IMG/VR virus record: IMGVR_UViG_3300036715_004485
Location: 1 to 37,216 of that record
From: a virus
DNA length: 37,216 nucleotides
Direction: 5' to 3' (one strand)
Of the stretch, positions 20,907 through 29,601 are shown one piece after another. The translations under genes were made by a program, and so were the position numbers. Each line of letters opens with the position of its first letter. Within the stretch, counting starts at the first letter, position 1. The notes beneath the pieces were generated by a model. That model made no database searches, was not told the DNA's origin, and saw only the letters and a list, made by a program, of their open reading frames with translations.

Positions 20907-21575
20907 ATGCTGGATGACGTCAGGACATTGGTGCGCGATCAGATCCGCGACAACGCAGACCGCGTTGACGCTGAACAGGTCGACCGTGCGATTGCCCTGG
21001 CCGTCACCCAGCTTGATGGTGACCGGCCCCGGAAGGTGGTGCGTGATGTCACATCGGCCGGCGGCTATCTGGTGCCGGTGCCGGCGGATGCCCTTGACGT
21101 CGTCAGCATTGAATATCCGATCGGTCGCAACCCGCCGGCCATCCTGGCGCGGCCGGATTGGTCGATCTATGTCGATCCGACCGGCCCGCAGGTTCTGGTA
21201 TCCGATCGGACGGCCGCCAATAGTGTCGTCAGGATGACGCTGGTCGTGCCACATGCCCTGGACGACGCAACCGACACGATCACGCCGACCGCACATGAAG
21301 CGGTGGCAAGCTACGCCTCCGCCATCCTGCACGACCAGATGTCGGCGCAAACCAGCTCGGACAACACCCCGACCATTGCGGCCGATACGGTCAATCCCGG
21401 CAACAAGCCGGATAATTTCGCGTCCCGCGCCCGCACCTTGCGGCAGCGCTATTATGACCTGCTGGGCATCGATCCAAAGCGGGTGCAATCGGCCAGTGTC
21501 AATGTCCGCGTGGTCGTGCCGAGCAGCATCGGCGGCCGCCGCCTGACCCATCACCGCCGCAGGCCCTATCTATGA
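20907..21575 (+). CDS. Head-tail connector/adaptor protein
   Basis: A 222-residue protein with an N-terminal helix bundle (VRTLVRDQIRDNADRVDAEQVDRAIALAVTQL), a beta region and a second helix bundle (TPTAHEAVASYASAILHDQM, then ASRARTLRQRYYDLLG), followed by a basic tail. This matches the adaptor-type neck proteins encoded right after the major capsid gene in many tailed phages. GGGGAAA precedes ATG 20907. It overlaps the next gene (ATGA). Confidence 0.7.
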   Translation: MLDDVRTLVRDQIRDNADRVDAEQVDRAIALAVTQLDGDRPRKVVRDVTSAGGYLVPVPADALDVVSIEYPIGRNPPAILARPDWSIYVDPTGPQVLVSDRTAANSVVRMTLVVPHALDDATDTITPTAHEAVASYASAILHDQMSAQTSSDNTPTIAADTVNPGNKPDNFASRARTLRQRYYDLLGIDPKRVQSASVNVRVVVPSSIGGRRLTHHRRRPYL

Positions 21576-22075
21576 CCGGCGAAATCAACATCACCTGGCA
21601 GACGGACCGGCTGGTGCGGCTTCTGGCGAAGGCGCCCAAGATCGTCTTGAAGGAATTGGTTCCGGCAATGACCGAGGCATCGGCGTTGCTGGAGCGCGAA
21701 GCGAAGGAGCGCACGCCGACCAGTGGCATGGGCACGTTGCGCGACAGCATCGGCGCCATACCGGTGACGATCTCCGGCCATCGCGTGGCGGGTGGCGCTG
21801 AAACCAGCCTGTCTTATGCCATTCCGGTCGAACTCGGTAGTGCGCCTCATTGGGCGCCGCTGCTGCCATTGGTCGATTGGGTGGAGCGGAAGCTCGCCAA
21901 GCGCGGGACTGAGGCCCGCCAGATCGCCCGCATGATCCAGCTGAAGATTGCCAAAAAGGGCACCAAGGGCGCCTTCATGTTCCGTGATGCCAGCGAGGCG
22001 ATCAGGACACAGTATTTCGCCATGATTGCCCGTGCCCTCGATCGCGCCGAAGCCAAGATTGAGGCGCAGCCGTGA
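21572..22075 (+). CDS. Tail completion/neck protein (HK97 gp10 or Mu gpG-like)
   Basis: A 167-residue protein with an N-terminal helix (RLVRLLAKAPKIVLKELVPAMTEASALLEREAKERTPTSG) leading to LRDSIGAIPVT and YAIPVELGSAPHWAPL, the pattern of HK97-gp10-like and virion morphogenesis proteins. Its order after the connector and before the terminator-like gene supports a role joining head and tail. Confidence 0.78.
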   Translation: MTGEINITWQTDRLVRLLAKAPKIVLKELVPAMTEASALLEREAKERTPTSGMGTLRDSIGAIPVTISGHRVAGGAETSLSYAIPVELGSAPHWAPLLPLVDWVERKLAKRGTEARQIARMIQLKIAKKGTKGAFMFRDASEAIRTQYFAMIARALDRAEAKIEAQP

Positions 22076-22689
22076 CCATCACCATGGAAGACATCCGCTT
22101 GGCGATCGGCAGCTGTCTGGCGACGGTGCCGGATATCGGCGTCATCCAGCCCTATGAGCGCTACGCCAAGACCGAGAAGGCCTTTGCTGAACTCTACATG
22201 CGCAAGGTTGGGCCAAAGCTCGACTTGCGCGGCTGGTTCATTCGCCGCGTCGCCTTTCGCGAGACCTCGTATCTGCGGACCCAGACCGTCTTGCAATATG
22301 ACTGGCAGATCCGGGGCTTCATGGCCCTGCAGGACCAAGAAGGCAGCGAGATCGTCATGGACCGCCTGGTCGAGTTGGTCCGCTATGCCTTTAAACAGGA
22401 TTTAACCCTGGGTGGCGTTGCTGTCGCACAACTGGAAACCGGCCAGCCGGTCGGCGTGCAGATGGCTGAAAGCGGCCCGGTCATGTTCGCGGACATCCTG
22501 TGTCACGGGGTCAATCTCACCCTGACGACATCGCATGCCGATGACATCGGCACCGACCCAGCCACGCTCGGCGACTTCCGCACCTGGCACGCCAATTGGG
22601 ATATCCCGAAATTCGGCAATGTCCATCTGCCTTTGCCGGCCGACGCAACGGCCGATGCCACTGACAACGTCACCTTACCGATTTCTTGA
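22072..22689 (+). CDS. Tail terminator-like protein
   Basis: A 205-residue protein starting at GTG 22072 (overlapping TGA as GTGA); an in-frame ATG at 22084 is an alternative. It shows a mixed alpha/beta fold with DIRLAIGSCLATVPDIGVIQPYERY, RGWFIRRVAFRE, QIRGFMALQDQEGSEIVMDRLVELV and a C-terminal insertion with HANWDIP. It sits between the completion protein and the sheath, where Mu-like phages encode the tail terminator (gp37 position). Confidence 0.65.
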   Translation: MTITMEDIRLAIGSCLATVPDIGVIQPYERYAKTEKAFAELYMRKVGPKLDLRGWFIRRVAFRETSYLRTQTVLQYDWQIRGFMALQDQEGSEIVMDRLVELVRYAFKQDLTLGGVAVAQLETGQPVGVQMAESGPVMFADILCHGVNLTLTTSHADDIGTDPATLGDFRTWHANWDIPKFGNVHLPLPADATADATDNVTLPIS

Positions 22690-22702
22690 ACGGAGACCGT
22701 CA

Positions 22703-22870
22703 ATGTTTGTGAAGCCTGCCGCTGGCCTGATGGTGCCAGATCCAGAACGCCAGAACTGCCTGCCGGCGGATGGCGACGACGTGCCAGACACCGAATATTG
22801 GCGCCGCCGTCTATCCGATGGCGATGTCATTGCAGCCAAGACGCCGCGCGCCACCAAGGGTCAGGAGTAA
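22703..22870 (+). CDS. DUF2635 family small tail-region protein
   Basis: A 55-residue protein with the DUF2635 hallmark MFVKPAAGLMVPDPER, then LPADGDDVPDTEYWRRRLSDGDVI. This family is invariably found just upstream of the Mu gpL-like sheath gene. CGGAGA lies upstream of ATG 22703. AGGAG at its very end serves the next gene. The role in the tail is unknown. Confidence 0.9.
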   Translation: MFVKPAAGLMVPDPERQNCLPADGDDVPDTEYWRRRLSDGDVIAAKTPRATKGQE

Positions 22871-22876
22871 CCGACG

Positions 22877-24343
22877 ATGGCATTGTCCTTTAATTCAATT
22901 CCGGTTTCGATCCGTGTTCCCGGTGTCTATGTCGAGATCGACAACACCCGCGCAATTCCCGGCATTACCGGCCTGCCGACCAAGATCCTGGTCATCGGCC
23001 AGCGCCTGACATCGGGCACGGTCCAAGCCTTGACGCCGCAGCTGATCACCAGCCCGGACCAGGCGACGGCCTATTTTGGTATCGGCTCGCAACTGAGCCA
23101 TATGCTGGCGGCGCTGATCAAGGCCAACAACTATACCGAGACATGGGCCATCGCGCTGGATGACAACGCAGCCGGTGCCCTGGCCACGGGGACGCTGACC
23201 TTTACCGGCGCGCCGACAGCCAATGGGACATTGAACCTCTACATCGCCGGCCGCCTGGTCCAGGTCGCGATCACCACCGGCCAGACCGTGGCGCAGATTG
23301 CCACTGCCGTCGTCGCCGCCATTACCGCAATGACCAGCCTGCCGGTCACCGCGTCGGCCGCCGCCGGCGTCGTCACCATCACCGCGCGGCATAAAGGTGA
23401 GTGCGGCAACTATATCGACCTCCGGCATTCCTATAACATTGGGGAAGCACTGCCGGCGGGTCTCGCCTTGGCCGTGGTCGCCATGTCGGCCGGCACCGGC
23501 AACCCGCTGGTTCAGCCGGTTCTCGATCTGATCGGCGACGCCTGGTACACGGATATTGTCAACCCGTACACCGACGCCACCAACCTGACCGCGTATGAAA
23601 CCAAGATGGACACGAATTTCGGTCCGTTGAAGATGATCGATAGTCATGTCTGGACGGCGGCCAGCGGTACGCTCTCGACCCTGACGACATTGGGCCTCAC
23701 GCGCAACTCGTCGCATGTCACCATGATCGGTGCCAAGAATTCCCCGACGCCGCCTTGGGAATGGGCCGCCTGCCTTGCCGGTGTCGCCGCCTATTACCTA
23801 TCGATCGATCCGGCGCGGCCGATCCAGACCTTGACCTTGCCGGGGCTGCTGCCGCCGGCCGTGGTCGACCGCTTCACTTTGCAGGAACGCAACATCATGT
23901 TGTCATCCGGCGTTGCCACCTGGCGCGTCGATGGCGGCGGCAATGTCGTGATCGAGCGGTCAATCACCATGTACCGCACCAATGCCTTCCTGGCGGCCGA
24001 TGCCAGCTTCCTGGATGTCGAGACCATGCGGACCTTGGCCCTGCTGCGCTACGACCTCCGCAACTTCATTGCGCTCAAGTATCCGCGCCACAAGCTGGCA
24101 CGTGATGGCACCAACTTCTCACGTGGCCAGGCGGTGGTGACACCGAAGACCCTGCGGGGCGAAATCATCGCCCGGTTCAAGCTATGGGAAGACCAGGGCC
24201 TGGCCGAAGATATCGAGCAATTCAAGAACGATATCATTGTCGAGATCGACCCTAACGACCCCAACCGGGTCAATGCGCTGGTGCCGCCCAACATCGTCAA
24301 CCAGCTCCGCATCTTCGCGGGTCGCATTCAGTTCCGTCTCTGA
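22877..24343 (+). CDS. Contractile tail sheath protein (Mu gpL-like)
   Basis: The 488-residue sheath subunit. The N-terminus SIPVSIRVPGVYVEIDNTRAIPGITGLPTKILVIGQRL is typical. An inserted strand-rich domain lies at about 110-190 (TANGTLNLYIAGRLVQVAIT). The conserved core and C-terminal handshake region includes PWEWAACLAGVAAYYLSIDPARP, and RNFIALKYPRHKLARDGT, ending IVNQLRIFAGRIQFRL. It makes the phage a myovirus with contractile injection. Confidence 0.95.
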   Translation: MALSFNSIPVSIRVPGVYVEIDNTRAIPGITGLPTKILVIGQRLTSGTVQALTPQLITSPDQATAYFGIGSQLSHMLAALIKANNYTETWAIALDDNAAGALATGTLTFTGAPTANGTLNLYIAGRLVQVAITTGQTVAQIATAVVAAITAMTSLPVTASAAAGVVTITARHKGECGNYIDLRHSYNIGEALPAGLALAVVAMSAGTGNPLVQPVLDLIGDAWYTDIVNPYTDATNLTAYETKMDTNFGPLKMIDSHVWTAASGTLSTLTTLGLTRNSSHVTMIGAKNSPTPPWEWAACLAGVAAYYLSIDPARPIQTLTLPGLLPPAVVDRFTLQERNIMLSSGVATWRVDGGGNVVIERSITMYRTNAFLAADASFLDVETMRTLALLRYDLRNFIALKYPRHKLARDGTNFSRGQAVVTPKTLRGEIIARFKLWEDQGLAEDIEQFKNDIIVEIDPNDPNRVNALVPPNIVNQLRIFAGRIQFRL

Positions 24344-24356
24344 GGAGAAGCGTTAG

Positions 24357-24731
24357 ATGGCAATCACTGGCAATAAGTTCCTTGGTCGGGCGACGATCCG
24401 TGTCGACGGCCAGGTCTGGGAGACCGCACCAGGCGCAACGCTGGATGTCGGCGGCACCAAGCGCAATCCCGTCATCGTTGGCAAGAAGGTCGGCTTTGCC
24501 GAGGAGACGGCGCCGGGCACCCTGGTATGTGAAACCGCCTTGATGACCGGCATGACGCTGGCCGACCTGCGCAATGTGACGGGTGCCACCATCATCTTCG
24601 AAGCGGATACCGGCCAATCCTTCGTGATCAGCAATGCTTTCATCACTGTCCCGCCAACCATGAAGGACGGTGCCGGCGGCAACGTGTCGCTCGACTTCGC
24701 GGGCGATCCGGCGCAGGAGATGGCGGCATGA
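24357..24731 (+). CDS. Tail tube protein (Mu gpM-like)
   Basis: A 124-residue inner-tube subunit with an all-beta pattern: GRATIRVDGQVWETAPGATLDVGG, then ETALMTGMTLADLRNVTGATIIFEADTGQSFVISNAF and DGAGGNVSLDFAGDPAQEM. Its length and order (sheath, tube, chaperone) match Mu gpM. Its stop overlaps the chaperone start (ATGA). Confidence 0.93.
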   Translation: MAITGNKFLGRATIRVDGQVWETAPGATLDVGGTKRNPVIVGKKVGFAEETAPGTLVCETALMTGMTLADLRNVTGATIIFEADTGQSFVISNAFITVPPTMKDGAGGNVSLDFAGDPAQEMAA

Positions 24732-25087
24732 GGACCGTCTTATTGACCCAGCCGTTCGAACTCAAGGCCAAGGACAGCGATGACGTCCTGGAGAAGATCG
24801 ACAAGGTCATGGTTAGGCCGCTTAAAACCGGCGACTTGCTCAGCGCGATCGACGGTGCCGGCGGCAAGGATAACCCCGGCACCTTGCTTCGCCACCTCAC
24901 ATCGCGCGCGACGCGCCTGACCCTGAACCAGATCGACAATCTGTGTCTCGAAGACGGCATGGCAATCTTTGATGCGGTCGAAAGTTTTTTGCCGGCTTCC
25001 CTGCGGACTGGAGCGGATGCCTCGAAGTCATCGCAGGGACCTTTGGATACCCCAACGATGTCGACGACTGGGGACCAGGACGCCTGA
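24728..25087 (+). CDS. Tail assembly chaperone, zero-frame product (gp41-like)
   Basis: A 119-residue chaperone: TVLLTQPFELKAKDSDDVLEKIDKVMVRPLKTGDLL is the family N-terminus, with helical middle LLRHLTSRATRLTLNQIDNLCLEDGMAIFDAVESF. The last 30 residues in this frame are a low-complexity Ser/Thr/Asp tail, as expected when the conserved continuation lies in another frame. Ribosomes that shift -1 at 24985-24991 would instead make a 140-residue fusion ending at 25149. The normal and extended forms together load tail tube subunits on the tape measure. Confidence 0.92.
   Translation: MRTVLLTQPFELKAKDSDDVLEKIDKVMVRPLKTGDLLSAIDGAGGKDNPGTLLRHLTSRATRLTLNQIDNLCLEDGMAIFDAVESFLPASLRTGADASKSSQGPLDTPTMSTTGDQDA
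24985..25039 (+). promoter_or_regulatory. Predicted -1 programmed ribosomal frameshift signal
   Basis: The heptamer T TTT TTG (24985-24991) fits X XXY YYZ with codons TTT and TTG in the zero frame. Six bases later a stem-loop begins: TCCCTGCG (24998-25005) pairs with CGCAGGGA (25032-25039), and GACT (25006-25009) pairs with AGTC (25026-25029) across a 2-base bulge, giving 12 bp in total. Spacing, stem and location in the tail chaperone gene match known phage frameshift sites. Confidence 0.85.
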
Positions 25088-25149
25088 CGTTCTGGTTTAA
25101 CCGGGCAAAGAACTGGCAACGACGCCTCAGAGAAGGTTCCGACACGTGA
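24991..25149 (+). CDS. Frameshift extension of tail assembly chaperone (gp42-like part)
   Basis: In the -1 frame after the slippery site 52 codons are open: AGFPADWSGCLEVIAGTFGYP, then NDVDDWGPGRLTFWFNRAKNW and QRRLREGSDT, stop at 25147-25149. Its Trp and aromatic content and charged end look like genuine protein, unlike the zero-frame tail. There is no start codon of its own, so it is only reachable by frameshifting. The stop overlaps the tape-measure GTG (GTGA), coupling translation. Confidence 0.82.
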   Translation, partial: AGFPADWSGCLEVIAGTFGYPNDVDDWGPGRLTFWFNRAKNWQRRLREGSDT

Positions 25150-26819
25150 AGCTGAGTGTCATCCTTGAAGCCATCGACCGCGTCACCAAACCGGTCAATG
25201 CAATCGCAAAGAGGGTCAGCCGCTTGAATGGTGAGCTGGGGCTCGCCCGCATTGCCGATGCCGGTAAGAAGGTCGGCATGGCCTTTGGCAATGCTGCCAA
25301 AGAAGCCCGCGAAATGGCAACCCGGGTGACGGCGGCGGTTGGCATCGTTGGCGGTGGTTTCTTCGCATTGATCAAAGGTGCGGCCGACGCCGGTTCATCG
25401 ATTTCCGTGCTGGCACAAAAGACCGGCCTTTCCAATACCGCCTTTCAACACCTGGCCTATGCCGCCAAGACCGCGAATGTCAGTCAGGACGATTTTGTCG
25501 CCGGGTTGGAGGAATTGCACAAAAAGGTGGTCGCCGCTAATGCCGGCAATCATCAGATGGCGGCGAATTTCAAAAGGATCGGCGTCAGCCTGCGGGATGC
25601 CCATGGCAAGGCCAAGCCCACTGAGGAGGTCTTTGCCCAGATCGCCGATCACTTCCAGAAGATGCCGGAGGGTGTCAAGAAATCGGCGCTGCATCTCGCG
25701 ATCTTCAATGACGCAGCGGGCAAGTTGCTGCCGCTCGTCAACCAGGGTTCGGTGGGCCTCAATCAGCTTGCAGCCGAAAGTGACAATCTCGGCAACACGC
25801 TCTCAGACAACACCGTCGCTGCGTCGAATGATGCCAATGACAGTTTCGGTCGGCTGACAACCTCACTCTTGGGTGTTCGCAATTCCATCGCTGCGGCGCT
25901 GCTGCCAGCCCTGAAGCCGCTGCTTGACCAGCTCACCTTGTGGATCGCTGCCCACCGCGAGTTAATCGCCGCCAAGATCGTCGACTTCATCCAGAGCATT
26001 CCGGCTAAGGTCAAACAATTGACCGACGCGGTCACTGACCTGACCGCCCGCTTCTCTGGCGTCGTCGCTGTTATCAAGGCGGTGATCGATTGGATCGGGC
26101 CGATGAACGCCGCCTTGATCGTGGTCGCTGGATTGATCGCCGGCAAGTTTCTGATCGCGTTGGCGCAGCTGACTTTGGCTTTCGGCGGGCTTGGCGGTGC
26201 CATGGGGAAAACCACGCTTGCTATTGCGCGCTTTGCCCTCGGTCCCCTGATCGAAACCGCGGTTGCCTTGTTCCAGGCCCTGCGCGCCGGCATTGGCATC
26301 GTGGAGGCGTTCAACATCGCCCTTGCGGCCAATCCGATCGGCCTTGTGATAACGGCCATTGCCGCCTTGGCGGCCGCCGTTTACCTGATCTATAGCAATT
26401 GGGGCACGATCGGCCCCTGGTTTGACAAGCTGTGGTCGGGCATTAAAGACACCTTTAACAGCTTCGTTGCCTGGGTCGAAAAGACATTTGTTGATGCCAT
26501 CTTGGGGTCGTTCCAGCGGATCTCGGACTTCATCAGCCCGATCGTCGAAAGCCTGAAGACAGCCATTGATCTTGGCAACAAAGCGCTAGGCTTTGTGACC
26601 GGCGGCAGTTCCGCCACGCCATCTGTCGCACACGGAAGAGGTGCCGGATCGCTCGGTGCTGCCAATGTCCGACCCGGATCTGGTGCGGCAAAGGTCGACC
26701 TGGGTGGAAAGCTGGACATTAACTTTAGGTATGGCCAGCCGCCGGTTGTTCAGGCGCAGCCGAATGACAACCGCGTCGACTACCGGATCGATAGCGGCCG
26801 CGTGATGCATGACCGCTAA
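25146..26819 (+). CDS. Tail tape measure protein
   Basis: A 557-residue protein starting with GTG 25146, overlapping the stop of the frameshifted chaperone. The N-terminal helices (SVILEAIDRVTKPVNAIAKRVSRLNGEL) precede a conserved SISVLAQKTGLSNTAFQHLAYAAKTANVSQDDF region. Hydrophobic segments lie around 310-400 (AALIVVAGLIAGKFLIALAQL, GLVITAIAALAAAVYLIYS). The C-terminal region is Gly/Ser/Ala-rich. It sets tail length and probably acts in membrane passage. It is rather short for a myovirus tape measure, suggesting a short tail. Confidence 0.93.
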   Translation: MKLSVILEAIDRVTKPVNAIAKRVSRLNGELGLARIADAGKKVGMAFGNAAKEAREMATRVTAAVGIVGGGFFALIKGAADAGSSISVLAQKTGLSNTAFQHLAYAAKTANVSQDDFVAGLEELHKKVVAANAGNHQMAANFKRIGVSLRDAHGKAKPTEEVFAQIADHFQKMPEGVKKSALHLAIFNDAAGKLLPLVNQGSVGLNQLAAESDNLGNTLSDNTVAASNDANDSFGRLTTSLLGVRNSIAAALLPALKPLLDQLTLWIAAHRELIAAKIVDFIQSIPAKVKQLTDAVTDLTARFSGVVAVIKAVIDWIGPMNAALIVVAGLIAGKFLIALAQLTLAFGGLGGAMGKTTLAIARFALGPLIETAVALFQALRAGIGIVEAFNIALAANPIGLVITAIAALAAAVYLIYSNWGTIGPWFDKLWSGIKDTFNSFVAWVEKTFVDAILGSFQRISDFISPIVESLKTAIDLGNKALGFVTGGSSATPSVAHGRGAGSLGAANVRPGSGAAKVDLGGKLDINFRYGQPPVVQAQPNDNRVDYRIDSGRVMHDR

Positions 26820-28053
26820 GGCATGGCTCGATACCCTGCGGCCGGCCAGCTTCCGGGGCGTACCGTTTGATGTCGATAGCGCCGACAAGGCGTTCGGTCC
26901 GCGCACCATCACGCATGAGTTCCCGCTCCGCGATGATGTCAGCCATGAATTCATCGGCAAGCTGCCGCGCACCTTTTCCATCGAAGCCATCCTGATCGGC
27001 GATGATCTCAACGACCAGGTGCGCAGCCTGGAGGATGCCCTTGACGACACCAGCGCCGGGCGCCTGGTGCATCCCTGGTATGGCGAACTTGACGTGGTCG
27101 TAGTTGGCGAGGTTCATACCAGGACCAGCACCCGCGAGGGCCGGGTCGCCCGGATCTCCGCGACCTTCCAACTGGCCGGCGGCCAGCAATCGCCGGTCAC
27201 CAAGATCGATACGGCCGCCACGGTCGACCGTACTGCATCGGCCGCCCGTGACGCGGCGATTGGCGACTTTGCGAAGAACTTCATCGTTGATGGGGTGCAG
27301 GACTTTGTTGTCGATCATGCTATCAGCGTCATTCGGCGCCTGACCGGCCTGTCGCTGTCGACCATGCGGGCCGGTGGCCTGACGACGGATCTGGCGCAAG
27401 GCAACTTGGCCTCGACGGCCCCGGCCTTGGCGGCGATCGGGCCGGCCAGTTTGCAGGACGCGACGGCGCTGGGGACACAGATCGCCGACCTGTTTGCTTA
27501 TCAGTCGGTCAAGACGAAGCCGACCCTGCAGGCGAGCAACAGCCTTATTTCGCTCAGCGACCCCAGCGGGCTGCGCAGCCTGCAAAATACACCAGCCGGC
27601 GTCACACCATCCTGGAAGCGCGCCGCGATCAATCAGCAGAGCCTGATTGCCCTGGCGCAAGTTACGTCGGCGATCGAGGCGGCCCGGACCGGTGCTGTCG
27701 CTGGCTGGGACAGCCGCGACCAGGCCATCACCTGGCGCAACCAGGTCGCCGGCAATCTCGATGACGCGGCCGACACCGCCGGCTCGGCAAAATGGGACAA
27801 CACCTGGCGCACTGCAACCGATCTCCGCGCCGCCACGGTCAAGGATGTCGGCGTCCGGGCGGCACCGCTGCCGCGCCTTGCCACCTATCTGCCGCCCGTC
27901 ACCTTGCCAGCACCCTTGATTGCCTATCGGATCGATGGCGATAACCTCACCACCTTGTTTGACCGTCAGGAGGATCTGCGGCGCCGCAATCGTGTCCGGC
28001 ATCCGGGCTTTGTTTCCGGCGGTCGCCCTTTGGAAGTGCTGATCGATGGCTGA
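26809..28053 (+). CDS. DNA circularisation-type tail protein (Mu gpN-like)
   Basis: A 414-residue protein whose first 130 residues match the DNA circularisation N-terminal domain: WLDTLRPASFRGVPFDVDSADKAFGPRTITHEFPLRD, RTFSIEAILIGDD, LEDALDDTSAGRLVHPWYGELDVVVVGEVHTR. In Mu, gpN is a baseplate/tail hub component, and related proteins protect injected DNA ends. The long helical C-terminal part is less conserved. It overlaps the tape measure gene by eleven bases. Confidence 0.9.
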   Translation: MTAKAWLDTLRPASFRGVPFDVDSADKAFGPRTITHEFPLRDDVSHEFIGKLPRTFSIEAILIGDDLNDQVRSLEDALDDTSAGRLVHPWYGELDVVVVGEVHTRTSTREGRVARISATFQLAGGQQSPVTKIDTAATVDRTASAARDAAIGDFAKNFIVDGVQDFVVDHAISVIRRLTGLSLSTMRAGGLTTDLAQGNLASTAPALAAIGPASLQDATALGTQIADLFAYQSVKTKPTLQASNSLISLSDPSGLRSLQNTPAGVTPSWKRAAINQQSLIALAQVTSAIEAARTGAVAGWDSRDQAITWRNQVAGNLDDAADTAGSAKWDNTWRTATDLRAATVKDVGVRAAPLPRLATYLPPVTLPAPLIAYRIDGDNLTTLFDRQEDLRRRNRVRHPGFVSGGRPLEVLIDG

Positions 28054-29122
28054 GATCAAGCGCGAAGATATTCGGCTGTCGGTCGATGGGGCCCTTTATG
28101 GTGGGTGGAAGGAAGCCCAGGTCGTTCGCTCGATCGAGCAAGGCGCTTTGGCCTTCACCCTCAAAGTGACCGAGAAGTGGCAAGGCCAGCCGACGCGCCG
28201 CGTCATCCGGCCAGGTGCCGCCTGCACCCTGTCCGCCAGCGGCGATGACCTGCTCACCGGCCATGTCGATGACGTGACCACCGATTACGACACCGACCAG
28301 CACACGGTCACCATCGTCGGCCGCGACAAGGTTGGTGATCTGGTGGATTGCGCCGCCATGGTGGATGGCAGTTTCGAGTTTGCCAACCTGTCCTTGCTGA
28401 ATTTCGCGTCGATCATCTGTCAGCCTTACGGCGTTCACGTTATTGCCGAAGCAGATGTCGGGGCGCCTTTCGCGCGTTTCGCGGTCCAGCCCGGCGAAAC
28501 GGCATGGGCGGCGATCGAGCGGGCCTGCCGGCATCGCGCTTTGTTGCCCAATGGCGATGGTAAAGGCGGCCTGGTCCTGACCCGCGCCGGCAGGAGTGGC
28601 CGGGCAAGTGGCACCTTGCAACTTGGTTACAATGTCAAGATCGCCCGTGGCACCTTCAGCTATCGCGACCGCTTCAGCCTGACCGTCGTGCGCGGCCAAC
28701 AGGAAGGCGCCGACTGGCTGGACGGCACTCAGATCACGGGGCCGGAAGGCCGCGCCAAGGACGGCACCATCAGCCGCTACCGGCCGACCGTCATCATCGC
28801 GGAGCAAGCCGGTAACGGCCTTACCCTGCAAGAGCGGGCGCAATGGGAAGTCCGGGTCGCGCGCGGCCGGTCGCGCAATGTCGTCTATACGGTCGCCGGC
28901 TGGCGGGATGACGGCGGTCAGCTCTGGCGGCCGAACACCATGGTCATGGTCAAGGACGATTATCTGGATATTGATTTCGAGATGCTGGTGGTTGCCGTCA
29001 CCTTTGCCATGACGCTGGACGGCAGCACGACCGAGCTGCAGCTATCCTTGCCGGACGCCTATGACCTGCTGCCGGAACCGGACGACGCGTCGCCGGGCAC
29101 CGGATTGTGGGAGGGACGATGA
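28046..29122 (+). CDS. Baseplate hub protein (Mu gpP/gp44-like)
   Basis: A 358-residue protein with the gp27/gpD-type hub fold pattern: IRLSVDGALYGGWKEAQVVRSIEQGALAFTLKVTEKW, LLTGHVDDVTTDYDTDQHTVTIVGRDKVGDLVDCAAM, then WAAIERACRHRALLP and a C-terminal WRPNTMVMVKDDYLDIDFEMLVVAVTF. It anchors the central spike to the tube. Start and stop overlap the neighbours. Confidence 0.92.
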   Translation: MAEIKREDIRLSVDGALYGGWKEAQVVRSIEQGALAFTLKVTEKWQGQPTRRVIRPGAACTLSASGDDLLTGHVDDVTTDYDTDQHTVTIVGRDKVGDLVDCAAMVDGSFEFANLSLLNFASIICQPYGVHVIAEADVGAPFARFAVQPGETAWAAIERACRHRALLPNGDGKGGLVLTRAGRSGRASGTLQLGYNVKIARGTFSYRDRFSLTVVRGQQEGADWLDGTQITGPEGRAKDGTISRYRPTVIIAEQAGNGLTLQERAQWEVRVARGRSRNVVYTVAGWRDDGGQLWRPNTMVMVKDDYLDIDFEMLVVAVTFAMTLDGSTTELQLSLPDAYDLLPEPDDASPGTGLWEGR

Positions 29123-29601
29123 GGGCCGTTCAACGTCTCATGGAGCCGATCCGCCAGCGGGTGATGCTGATGCTGGGGCGTGCCGTTCTCCAGGTCATCA
29201 ACGACGATGCCGGGTTGCAGCGGGTCCAGGTCTCGTTGCTGGCCAAAGAAACCCGCGACAACGTCGAACGGTTTCAACAATACGGCTACACCTCGCACCC
29301 GCATCCGGGTGCCGAAGCCGCTGTCTTGTTCCTGGCCGGCAACCGCGACCATCCGATTGTCATCGCGATCGACGATAGGCGCTATCGCCTGCAGGCGCTG
29401 GAACAAGGCGAGGTCGCTTTGTACACCGATGAAGACCAGCAGGACGGTGGCCACCGCATCGTCATGAAGCGCAACCAGGAGATCGAGATCCATGCCGGAC
29501 AGAAGTTCACCATCGACGTTGGCAGTGGTGCCAGCAAACTGACGATGACACCGAGCGGCACCAAACTGGTGACGCCGGACTTTGAGGCCACGCAATCATG
29601 A
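29119..29601 (+). CDS. Baseplate spike assembly protein V (gp45-like)
   Basis: A 160-residue Mu gp45-like spike. The N-terminal OB-fold region has QRVQVSLLAKETRDNVERFQQYGYTSHPHPGAEAAVLFLAGNRDHPIVIAIDD, followed by a beta-helical needle (GHRIVMKRNQEIEIHAGQKFTIDVG, SKLTMTPSGTKLVTPDF). ATG 29119 is favoured over 29107 by GGGAGGG at 29109-29115 and by the ATGA overlap. It pierces the outer membrane during contraction. The tip appears to be completed by the PAAR-like protein encoded next. Confidence 0.92.
   Translation: MRAVQRLMEPIRQRVMLMLGRAVLQVINDDAGLQRVQVSLLAKETRDNVERFQQYGYTSHPHPGAEAAVLFLAGNRDHPIVIAIDDRRYRLQALEQGEVALYTDEDQQDGGHRIVMKRNQEIEIHAGQKFTIDVGSGASKLTMTPSGTKLVTPDFEATQS

Noticed and set aside
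20451-21554. Minus-strand open frame of 367 codons across capsid and connector genes
   Set aside because: It spans two well-supported plus-strand genes and has shadow-like composition.
26725-28059. Long minus-strand open frame of 444 codons opposite the circularisation-type gene
   Set aside because: It mirrors codon bias of a GC-rich plus-strand gene; composition is Arg/Gly/Ala-rich with no recognisable domain, while the plus frame encodes a conserved tail protein.
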